Source: Merluccius polli | Lineage: Eukaryota; Chordata; Actinopteri; Gadiformes; Merlucciidae | Reading direction: 5' to 3' | DNA length: 64,000 nt | Assembly: GCA_030340625.1 (NCBI GenBank) | Contig: JAOPHQ010000921.1 | Location: 10,001-74,000 of the forward strand | Shown here: positions 42,608-53,900 of the stretch, piece after piece | How positions within the stretch are numbered: position 1 is the first letter of the stretch | Layout: each line of letters begins with the position of its first letter | Position numbers and translations under genes: made by a program | The notes under the pieces: generated by a model | Databases searched by the model: none | The model's input: only the letters and a program-made list of their open reading frames with translations | Told to the model about the DNA's origin: nothing

Positions 42608-45600
42608 ATGAACAATGTACTTCTACTAGCAGGTAACACTATTCCTCAAATGAATAATAATAATAAACTAAATAAAATGGGTTTTGTCAATTCATTTTTA
42701 CTAATAAACTGAATCTTTATTTGTAGGCATTTGCTTTACCCTGGGCAGTGTAGGTGAGTTCAGAAATAACACAATGCATTGTAAACATATTAATGTGTCT
42801 CATGAATGTACTAGGGCTGCCCCCTAATAGTCGACTAGTCGATTAGTCGACAGGAAGAGGTTTAGTCGACCTAGTTTTCATTAGTTGCTTAGTCGCGCAA
42901 AAAGTAAGACTGAAAATATTTTTTTAAATAAATAAAAATAAACGCAACAAGCGTCGCAAATGAATACAACATCAGACATCCTGGTCGATTTGCTTTGATT
43001 ACCTCTTCTTCTTTGTTGAATGAGTGCATTGCTGCCTCCCTGTGTTACGATCGCGCGCCCCCCTCCCCCGTCGGTCGTAGGTCCGGGGTGTGTTACGATC
43101 GCGCGCACCCCCCCCCCCCCCCCCCCCGCCGACAATCGTGCACCCCCCCGCCGTCGACAATCGCGAGCGTGTGCTTTAAAAATTATATATTTTTAAGGCT
43201 CATCATTACGGTTTTGTATTATCTGTAAAGTAGCACAATGTTAACAGTGTTTCTGTTATAAGCCTCTCCCTCACCCTGAACTCAAACCATTTTCTGATGC
43301 CCCCCAAAAGAATACATTAAAAGTGCGACGATTAGTCGACTATCGGCTTGAAATGGCGCGTTTTTTTTTTTCTGCCAGCGCTCTTTTTACATTGTATTCC
43401 TGTGTAGCAGAGCGCTTTAGAGAGAGAACGCCTCTTTTTTCTCCCGCACCGAGCGTAAAAAAATGTTGAAAAAAGTTCAACTGTCAGAAAAAAGGCGCCT
43501 GACGTCAGACGCTTTTTTGACAACTGACCAATCACAAGCGGAACATTGACACTTCGTCACGAAGGAAACTCTCAACTGTCAAAACAAGAAACAATGGCGG
43601 ACAAATCAGTCGGGAAAGTGCCGGTGGAGCGATTGATAGTTTTAATTACGGAACATGTGGAGATGTACGACATGTCTAATAGGCTCTACCACAACACCAC
43701 AAAGAGTCCATATGGAAGCAGATCGGGTTGATCCTCCCGATCCGCCATTTTGTAGATACGTAGTAGGCGAGTAACGTCGGGGGTCTAGAGTGGGTTCGTT
43801 GCTAGGCGATAGAAAAAACGCTCTTGGCGCTTTTAGGACAAAAAGCACTGCCAGCTTTTTTTGTTGTTGAAAAAGCGGTCGGCTCAACTTTTCCCTATCA
43901 CAAAAAATGCTAGGTGTGAACACGCCCTAAGAGTCGACTAAGAAAATCTTTAGTCGGGGGCAGCCCCAAAAGGAAGTACTGACTTTACTTTGATAACATA
44001 ACTAGAATGGAACACACAGACCAATGGAAAACCATGACTTTTAACTGTACATTGTTCAAGTCTCCCCTTTAAGACTAGGGTGCTACTTCACCAACTGGTC
44101 CCAGCACAGACCCGGCTTTGGGAAGTTCATGCCCTCTGACATCGACCCGAATCTGTGCACGCACCTGATTTACGCCTTTGCTGGTATTGACGACAACGAT
44201 GAGCTGGTTACTACCGACCGGAACGACGAGGTGTTCTACAGCGCAGTCAACGCACTCAAACAACGGTATGAGCAGACGCATGATGACCTTCACTCCCAGA
44301 ATCATCTGGAAAGTTTTATTTGAACGGCAAAAGCAATCATTTGTTTTCGCAATTGTTTCTGCACGATTGTTTAGGAATCCACTTCTGAAAACACTGTTAT
44401 CCGTTGGAGGCTGGACATTCGGCTCGGCAAAGTGAGACGGTTTATATAATTACACTTGATCATTTTAGTACTTGTAGAATAGACTTCTGTTCCCTGTTTC
44501 TCGAGAGCATCATTTATTATATTTATCCGGCAGATTTTCAAAGATGGTGGCCACGCAAGCCAATAGACGCAGGTTCATCCGGTCCTCCATCAGCTTGCTG
44601 AGGACACACGGGTTTGACGGACTGGATCTAAACTGGGAGTATCCCGCAGCAAGGGGAAGCCCTGCGGAAGACAAACAGAGATTTACACTGCTATGCAAGG
44701 TCAGATCCCACCTGACCCCACCTTGTGTATCCGCTTCACATCGCTCCCAGGCGTTATTATCTCCGGCCGCAACGGCTGGATCGAAAACCCTCCAAATGAG
44801 GGCTTCAGTTGCATGGGATTAGCGGCGAGAGGGAGGGACTTCCGATGGAGGGATATCCGTTTCCATTACATGTTTCGGATATTGCTTTGTCAAAAGTCCA
44901 CATTTATTCTCCTCTTCGTCTTTGTTTTTGCTAATCTTGTCATGTCCTTATTCTTCTCGCTCCAGGGACTGTTAACTGGCATACACAGGTCAAGTAAGAG
45001 ACCGGAAATTGCATTGCGGTAGACTGGGATAATGCTACAATTCAGGATCCTCTCTCAGATTAGCATATGGCAGACTCATATATGATGAATATCACCCTTG
45101 TATAAAAGTGCTTGCCTTTATTCAGGAATTGCTGAAGGCGTACGAAGCTGAGGGCACCTTGACGGGCCGCCCCAGACTGATGCTCATTGCGGGTGTCCCT
45201 GCTGTGAAATCAGTAATTGATGCGGGTTATGAGATAGCAGAGATCTCCAAGTATAAACGCTTTATTTTCCTTGAAGATACAGTATTTCCCCTTGAAAGGA
45301 AAGGCTGTGTGGCGAAACTGACGAGTTGTTTTTTCCCCAGGTACTTGGACTTCATCAATGTAATGACCTATGACTATATATACTATCCAAAGCAGTTTGG
45401 AGAATCAAACAGGACATCACAGCCCATTCTCTAATACAGTGAGTAACACATGTATACCTGCACCATACGTACAAACAAATACATCTTTGTGTCTGTAAGT
45501 GGTACAAACAATTGCTCAAGAGAGGGTTTCAAGGACAACATATTGCATTATGGTTCCTTGCTCACCACTGACGCATTGAAATATTTGTTTAAAGCCTTGT

Positions 45601-47295
45601 TTGTTTTTCGCCGACAGAACTTTTCGATGACGTATTGGCAGAATCAGGGGGCCCCTGCGGGAAAACTGAATTTGGGTCTGGCTGTTTACGGCCGAACCTT
45701 TCACCTGTCCTCTCCGGACCATCAGGTTGGCGCCCCGGCCAGCGGGCCAGCAGCTGCAGGCGTTTACACAAAAGAGCCTGGGTTCTTATCGTACTATGAG
45801 GTACAACTGGATGAATATAGTGGTTGGGGGGGGGGGGGGGGGAAATCAATTCACTTAAGTATCACAATTTTTTTGACCTTTCTATTCATTTGTTTTAATG
45901 CCTGAATCTTTTTTTTTTAAACGGTGTTTATTGTTTTCATATTAAATTCATACAAGACATCCTCAACATTAGCATGTAACCTTCACTCAAGCCCTCCAGT
46001 ATAGCAATGATGCTGCTGAAAGACATGTGATGTGCATTGTTTTTGGAAAATATCCCTCATGAGATAGTCTCTAGAAGTGTATGATTCAACTTTTTCTCAT
46101 GGTCTAGTGTTGAACATAGTGAACAAAAATGGCAATAAATTGTAATATCGAATCGTAAAACTTAAAAATCGGAATACATATCGAATCGGCACCCAAGTAT
46201 CGTGATAGTATCGAATCGGGAGATAAGCATATCGTCCCAGCCCTAATGAATAGGATATCAAACAGGATGCAGGTTATATAAACTACATTAAGTGTTCGGT
46301 AACATGTTTTGCGGTATACGGTTAATGCGTGATTTTTGTTTTGTTTCAGATTTGCACTTTTCTTCAGCAAACCACTGTCCAGTGGATAGCTGATCAGCAC
46401 GTTCCTTACGCCACCAAAGGAGATGAGTGGGTTGGATACGACAACAAGAACAGCGTTGGGCACAAAGTAGTTACCCGTTAAATCTATGACCACTCCCTAG
46501 ACCACAGGAGTTGTACATCACATTTTATTTATTTTATTTTTTTTTACAATTTGTAATAAAAGCAAATGTTCTTTTTTGCTAAGGTCCAGTACCTAAAAGA
46601 CTATGGGTTTGGAGGAGCCTTCATCTGGTCTCTAGATATGGATGACTTCACAGGACAATTCTGCAGACAAGGAAACTACTCCTTGACCAGCTACCTGCAT
46701 TCTGCCTTGGGTTTAGGTAACGCAGGTATTCAGTGTAGGGCTGGGCAATAATTATTAATAATTAGTAATATTATCATTTATCGTCTCTGAATGGTATTGT
46801 ATTGTCATGAAATTAAGATATCGACTTATCGTGATACTCAGTTTTATAGTATAAATTAATTATCATGAGAAGATTTGCCCTTAAAATGATCAAATATGAG
46901 GTTTGAAACGTCAGAGAGAAAGGAAAAGCATACTTTAAACATATACTTCCATGTAGTGATCTTCATTTAGACTGTTTAGAATAGTATTTTGAATTCATAA
47001 GCATATTGTGATATTTATCGACATTGTGTAAAATTACCTATTTTTTTATCGGGATATTTCATTTTTCCCTAATTCAGTGGCATAATAGTATTCAAAATAT
47101 GTTTTATTGGAATATGAACAAAATGATTAATTAATTATAAATTATGTTTATATTATTATTCATTCAGGTACCACCCATCTACCTTCCCCCTCACCTTCAA
47201 ACTCTAGTGAGACAGTGACACAATCGCCGACGCCACCGCCGACCACACCGCCGACGTCAACGCCGACGCCACCGCCTGACCGCACTATCGTATGA
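42608..47295 (+). pseudogene. Second GH18 chitinase-like gene, probably decayed
   Basis: Recognisable exons: 42608-42632, 42727-42753, 44061-44265, 44375-44431, 44534-44699, 45126-45250, 45341-about 45438, 45618-45800, 46350-46466, 46584-46716 and 47168-47295. They match the upstream chitinase exon for exon, so this is a tandem duplicate. Three defects point to loss of activity. The catalytic motif reads DGLDLNWE, with Asn replacing the Asp next to the catalytic Glu. Exon 7 loses the HG-W part of MTYDFHGxW, contains an in-frame TAA at 45432, and is shorter than its counterpart. The last exon encodes a Pro/Thr-rich tail and stops with no CBM14 domain. Skipping to a GTAATG donor inside exon 7 would avoid the stop but remove active-site residues. 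A catalytically dead, lectin-like protein is possible, but the stop codon favours a pseudogene or an assembly error. Confidence 0.65.
42812..43967. mobile_element. hAT-like element with a nested MITE in intron 2 of the second chitinase
   Basis: The ends are inverted versions of AGGGGCTGCCCCC followed by AGTCGAC-rich sequence. No clean 8-bp target duplication was found. About 43350-43931 inside it is an inverted, end-trimmed copy of the element at 48091-48674, sharing TTTTCCCTATCACAAAAAAT and ACATTGTATTCCTGTG. A GC-rich block (43040-43160) repeats a motif also found in the element at 52285-53460. Confidence 0.65.
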
Positions 47296-47374
47296 TTTGG
47301 ATCATTTCGACTACGGGATTGACGGTTCAGGATATTAAGTAAATAAGGAGTTCAAAACATAATGGATTTCATGT

Positions 47375-47380
47375 TTTATT
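47375..47380 (-). terminator. Candidate polyadenylation signal of PM20D1
   Basis: AATAAA on the minus strand, about 525 bases beyond the PM20D1 stop and only 80 bases from the end of the convergent chitinase copy. Confidence 0.3.
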
Positions 47381-47904
47381 CATTGGCATGCTCTTGCCAT
47401 AGCTGTCAATTGCAGTGCATTTGATTTTTTTTTTTCTTACAAACTATAACAGCTTCATATCATTTGCTAGTAACACTAGCATATCGTCAGTCTCTGAATC
47501 CTCATCAAGGATGTGTAACGTCTCAAATTTCTGTGTAAACAATTTAACACTTTTTCATGTTATTACAGTGGTGGTAAAAATATACATTCTCATTAAGTAG
47601 ATTTAGAAACAGATTTTCCTATACATTTTTTTTTTAATACCGCAAAAAAATTAGCTTCCTTCCCAAGAATAATTTAATACCACAGAGTAGGACATCACAT
47701 ATTGCACGAGGCATTTAAGGGAATTTTGCCTCCAAATTAAATAGTAATAACCAGTGTAGCTTACTGCCAGTCAAGGTCATCTTCTCATCTTTCACAGCAG
47801 AGCAAACGCCGCAATACAGTAATTGTACTGCAAAATTTAACAATTCACAATGATGAAATAACCACTGCAGTATTGTGCACACTCGGTTCTCATAGCAAAG
47901 CCCA

Positions 47905-50900
47905 TTAGAACTCATGAACTCCGCTGTGACTTTCCGGAAGCTTCTTAATGTCACAGTTTTGAATCAAAGTGAAGTAAAATCCCACCATGTCCTCATAGTT
48001 CTTTTTAGAAATTCTCTCATTGATGCCGTGAATCCTGACGAAAAAACAAAAACTTTAGCCATTACATTTTTTTCCAGCCTACAATGCAGCTTAAGGGCGT
48101 GTTCACACCTGGCGTTTTTTGTGATAGGGAAAAGTTGAGCCGACCGCTTTTTCAAGAACAAAAAAAGCAGGCAGCGCTTTTTGTCCTAAAAGCGTTTTTT
48201 CTATCGCCTAGCAACGAACCCACTCTAGACCCCGACGTTACTCGCCTACTACGTATCCAGGCTACCCTTACATCGTTGTTAAATGGCTAGAAACAGGCGA
48301 TTGGCACTTGCATTGGCCCTAACTGACGACGAGGAGAATCATGTACCTGCACGTTTGTGTGTGCAGATATCACTCAGGGGAAGGCAGCAGCAAGGTGCCG
48401 ACCATCATAGTCCAGGAGCTTCGTTTCGATGATGCGCGATTTGCGGCGTACTGTGATTGATCAGCTGTCAAAAAAGCGGCTGACGTCAGGCGCTTTTTTT
48501 CTGACAGTTGATCTTTTTTGAACTTTTTTTTACGCTCGGTGCGGGAGAAAAAAGCGCAGAGAGAGGCGTTTAAAAAAATGCCGGGGGCGTTTTCCAAAAG
48601 CGCTCTGCTACATAGGAATACAATGTAAAAAGAGCCCTGGCAGAAAGAAAACGCCAGGTGTGAACACGCCCTAAGACATCACACGTGAGAGCAGGGATAA
48701 CCTTACCTCTGAGCATCGCCTGCCTTAGCCCAGATCGGAGCAAAGCGATAAATATCGGCAGCCAGGTCTTTGTAGTGACGACTATCTGTGTTGGCTACGC
48801 AGATACCTGTGAAACACGACAGATCTAAGGGTGGACTTTTTACTTAACGCATAGCATTAGCAATAAGACAAGGCACAGCAACAACTGCATTTACAATGAT
48901 AATGTGCCGTCATTTTGGCTATTTACTAACTTTAACTTGTTTTTTTGTTAGTCTAGTGTGGTAAATTTGACAGACTCAGATGCTTACTTGATGTGTTGAC
49001 TTAATTAGTTATGTCTTATGTAGACAAAGCACAATTCAGTGCCTTTAAAAGGGGCCCTATTTGACCACCAGGTGTGAGTGTGATTAGCCCTTACAAGCCG
49101 TTTCAAAATTGTCATGCAACTACCCTCTAGTGACATCACACTCCCATTTGTGATGTCACTAGAGGTTAGTGACAAACAACACAACTTTGAAATGGCTTGC
49201 AATGGCTAAACGCATTCACACCTGGTGGTAAAATAACAGGCCTTTTAATTAGATGCATTCATTTTCCTTACCCGGCGCAACCGTTACTTGCGGGAACACA
49301 TCCAGTATGCTCTTCTTGAGAATCTGAAAGCCGAATGAGGTTTCGCTGTAGGAGCTGATGGGCAGAGGGTCAAAGCCATCCAGAAGCTCCACCCTCACAC
49401 GCTGGTCCCCTACTGTTGAATCGATCAGGTCCATAACCTAGAAAACAAAACAAGTCTACATGGACTTAGCATATAGGGATTGTACATCAGAATGCATCAT
49501 GGGATTTATTGTTGGCAATACTGAGAGGACTCAAGAGTTGCAGTATTTTAAAATCCTACATCAATGTGAATATACACTCACCGGCCACTTTATTAGGTAC
49601 ACCTGTCCAACTGCTCGTTAACGCAAATTTCTAATCAGCCAATCACATGGCAGCAACTCAATGCATTTAGGCATGTAGACATGGTCAGGACGATCTGCTG
49701 CAGTTCAAACCGAGCATCAGAATGGGGAAGAAAGGTGATTTAAGTGACTTTGAACGTGGCATGGTTGTTGGTGCCAGACAGGCTGGTCTGAGTATTTCAG
49801 AGACTGCTGATCTACTGGGATTTTCACGCACAACCATCTCTAGGGTTTACAGAGAATGGTCCGAAAAAGAGAAAATATCCAGTGAGCGGCAGTTCTGTGG
49901 GCGCAAATGCCTTGTTGATGCTAGAGGTCAGAGGAGAATGGCCAGACTGGTTCGAGCTGATAGAAAGGCAACTGTAACTCAAATAACCACTCGTTACAAC
50001 AGAGGTATGCAGAAGAGCATCTCTGAACGCACAACACGTCGAACCTTGAGGCGGATGGGCTACAGCAGCAGAAGACCACACCGGGTGCCACTCCTGTCAG
50101 CTAAGAACAGGAAACTGAGGCTACAATTCGCACAGGCTCACCAAAATTGGACAATCGAAGATTGGAAAAACGTTGCCTGGTCTGATGAGTCTCGATTTCT
50201 GCTGCGACATTCGGATGGTAGGGTCAGAATTTGGCGTCAACAACATGAAAGCATGGATCCATCCTGCCTTGTATCAACGGTTCAGGCTGGTGGTGGTGGT
50301 GTAATGGTGTGGGGGATATTTTCCTGGCACACTTTGGGCTTATTAGTACCAATTGAGCATCGTGTCAAAGCCACAGACTACCTGAGTATTGTTGCTGACC
50401 ATGTCCATCCCTTTATGACCACAGTGTACCCATCTTCTGATGGCTACTTCCAGCAGGATAACGCGCCATGTCATAAAGCGCGAATCATCTCAGACTGGTT
50501 TCTTGAACATGACAATGAGTTCACTGTACTCAAATGGCCTCCACAGTCACCAGATCTCAATCCAATAGAGCACCTTTGGGATGTGGTGGAACGGGAGATT
50601 CGCATCATGGATGTGCAGCCGACAAATCTGCAGCAACTGCGTGATGCTATCATGTCAATATGGACCAAACTCTCTGAGGAATGTTTCCAGTACCTTGTTG
50701 AATCTGTGCCACGAAGGATTAAGGCAGTTCTGAAGGCAAAAGGGGGTCCAACCCGGTACTAGCAAGGTGTACCTAATAAAGTGGCCGGTGAGTGTATATC
50801 GTAACCTAGGCTAATTAAACTTTGTTTTGCCACGTCTCACATGATAAACACTGGCAGTTTCAAACACAACAAGGTCTCCCCATAAAGACAATGTTTTCAC

Positions 50901-53900
50901 AATTAATTATTGAACAATTATCACAAAACCATAACCATAACCATGCTCCTATGCTCCCAAAATGGTGGTCATTGCAATGTGACGTTGCCATGCTAACTTC
51001 TATACTGATACAACTAAACTTTATCGATAGCTCTGTGGGGTACAGCACAGGAAGTCATCCCAAGTGGGAGTGGTATAGGATAACACTAGAAATCATTACA
51101 TATACTAAATACAAGAAATAGAAAAATATTTTTTAAATATCGAATGACTAACCTCTTGTAACGACTGAGCCGAATGGATTCGGAGATTTACATAGGCTTC
51201 AGCAACAGACGGCAGAACGTTAACCTGGCAGGTGGAAGAAAATATATTCTTTATTATTATTAATAATGTTATAACATTATTATTAATAATAAAGAATATA
51301 TTTTCTTCCGGTGCACTCTCCAGTCATGTCATCATTCTCTTCCTCTACCTTCACCCCGCCATTAAACATGGTGACAGCTGTGGTGGTCCTCGCAAAAGCA
51401 TTGGTGTCTTGTTTTAACGCCAATAATCTGCCATGTAAAAACATGCTCATTATTTATTGTTGTGCAAACGTCGGTATGGGTATCGTCCCTGAAGGAGACA
51501 TGCTGCTTGAGCCATTGAACAAGATTACCTGCCAACAATTGGTGCAAACAGCCACAGGTTTGACGCCAAAAACCTTAATGGTAAAATGAACTGAAAAAGA
51601 AGTATGTTACAAACACATCCTTGCAAAGTACAATAACAATAATAATGGCAAATGGGAGAAACCTCAGAGCAGGTTTTTCTATTGCTCAGCAGTGTCTCAC
51701 CTTATGGGCCAAGTGTTCAAAGGTGCCACGCTCAGGGCCCTGGCCAAACATTATGGGCATAGGATTGTCCTCAAGCCTAGGATAAACACCAGGATCAGAA
51801 GGCTTTGTAGTGCCAGTGTGACTCGTTCAATGGAATTAGCTGAAGGACCCTTTCATCCGTACCTTTTGACAGCTGCAGCCAGGATACCAATGCTGCTCTC
51901 TCTTGGAGGCATTGAGGAGTGACCTGGGGCTGTGGTCACACTTAGCTTTACAGTGGCCGATCCCTTCTCACTTACCCCTAATCTACAACAACAAACATTA
52001 CAGGCAAAAGAAACAACCCAAAAACATCAACATCACCGATGCATGCATTTTTATGTGTTCTTCTGAAATGCATTTGAAGGGATCTCCCAGCCCACAGGTC
52101 ACAGACGCTGGAGCGGTGCATCTTACAGAGCGGCTGGTCCGTCCAGACCCTTCATGACTCCGTCTATCACCAGTAATCCTTCGTCCAGGAGAAAGGACAG
52201 CTGAACGTTGCGCTGCTTCAGCAGGCGCACCGTGTTCACAGCCCCGTTTAAACCAGACACCTGTCAGAACGCAGCAGTTTGCATCAGGGCTCCGAACCGG
52301 TTCAAGGAACGAAAACGAAAACCGAAAACGAACGGTATTTTACGAGGAACGGAAACGGAAACGAAAACCAAATGGTCTTCAACTGTTCCGGAACAGAAAC
52401 GTTATTCTGAAATCCCCAAAACCGGTTAATAACCGGTTTTTTTCGTTCTCTATATACCGTAAAACTTCCAATAAAAGCAAGGTCCCTAATAGACGCAGGG
52501 GTGTGGCGACACGTTTTGACAAATAAACGCAGGTCTCCAATTGAGGCCGGATCTGGATTTTATCTAAATTATTTCTTGAACGACTTAAGCCGTTTAGATC
52601 ACCTACACAAAGATACGGTAACCGTTTAAACGTCTGTCCATATGGACATAACGCACATCGTTAGATCAGTTAGACTCTCCACAGATAAATCATTCAGTTC
52701 ATTTAACACAAACTATGAACACCAACGCATAATTCATCAGACTTACCGGTAAACAAGAGAGACGGGGAAAAGGTCTGACTTCCAACTTTTGAAGCGATCA
52801 TAAAGTCCGTAGGTACGGTGTGTGTCCGTTCCTGCATTGTTTATATTCCTTAAGTCCGTAAGGGTCCACCGGTCAAAAGAATCAATGGGTTTCATTAAAT
52901 TAATCCGAGTTGTGAATAATATCATGTGAAGTCCGTTGCTCACTGTCTGTTTACTGTCTGTATGCTGGCTGTCGTAAATCTTCCGCTGCCGTAAAACGAC
53001 GTTCACGTTCGAGCGTCACCGCGGACCTACGGCCGGCGGGGGTGCCCGCAATCATAGACATATATACATGTATACTATGTATATATGTCTATGCCCGCAA
53101 TAGTAACACAAACACACCACGGGCCGACGGGGGGGGGGGGCGCGCAATAGTAACACACCGCGGGGGGGGGGGGGGGGGGGCGCCGCGCCGCGCCGCGCGC
53201 AATAGTAACGGCCGACGGGGGGGTGCGCAATGGTAACACACCGCGGACCTACGGCCGGCGGGGGGGGGGGGGGGGCCGCAATAGTAACACACCGCGGAGG
53301 CCCAATAACACTGCCGGAACGTTAAGAACGAACGTTATTTTACGTTCCGAACCGGTTCAGGAACGATATGTTGGTGGCGGAACGCAAGAACGAAAACGTT
53401 AAATATACCGGTTCCGTTCGGAACGGAACGATTGAAAAATAATTTCGTTTTCAAGCCCTGGTTTGCATGGCAGAAAGAGAAATTGACAGTTGGTCGTTAT
53501 TAATTTAATCTAAAAATAAAGTATCATACCGTGCATTCGTTTTATGATTAATAGAAGTACCAACATGCAAATATTGTGATAAATATATGAAATATATGAG
53601 CTCTAAAATAATAAATGAAGTACTTCTTCATCATGGCCAAGTCCGATGTAAAATCCTCTGCGTGGTTTGTAGCCTTTCAGGAGTAAATACTCCAGAGCCT
53701 GTAAAATTCCCTGTGGACAAAATACAGTATGTCCACATTATAAATGTCAACGATCCTCTGAAACAATTTAGTCAAATAAGGTTATGTGTAGCCGAAAATA
53801 TAACACGATCCACTGCTCACCATTACACACTCCTTGTCGTCAAGGGTTCCTCTACCGTAGATGAAATTGTCTATTTCCTTAGCAGAAAAGGGAGGAGCGT

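Larger units (their letters stand above)
49472..51005. mobile_element. MITE split by a Tc1 insertion
   Basis: The outer parts (about 49472-49572 and 50797-51005) match, in reverse orientation, the two halves of the MITE at 25721-26073: TTGTACATCAGAATGCATCA on the left and the complement of CCATTTTGGAAGCATAGGAG on the right. The Tc1 element sits between them. Confidence 0.8.

Noticed and set aside
45341..45360. Alternative donor that would bypass the stop in the second chitinase
   Set aside because: The GTAATG donor keeps frame but deletes the MTYD active-site segment, so it would not restore a normal enzyme; it is kept as a check rather than a gene model.
48084..48290. Shared short protein frame in the 48-kb and 43-kb regions
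   Set aside because: Both lie in copies of the same MITE and match each other only because of that; no known protein domain is visible.
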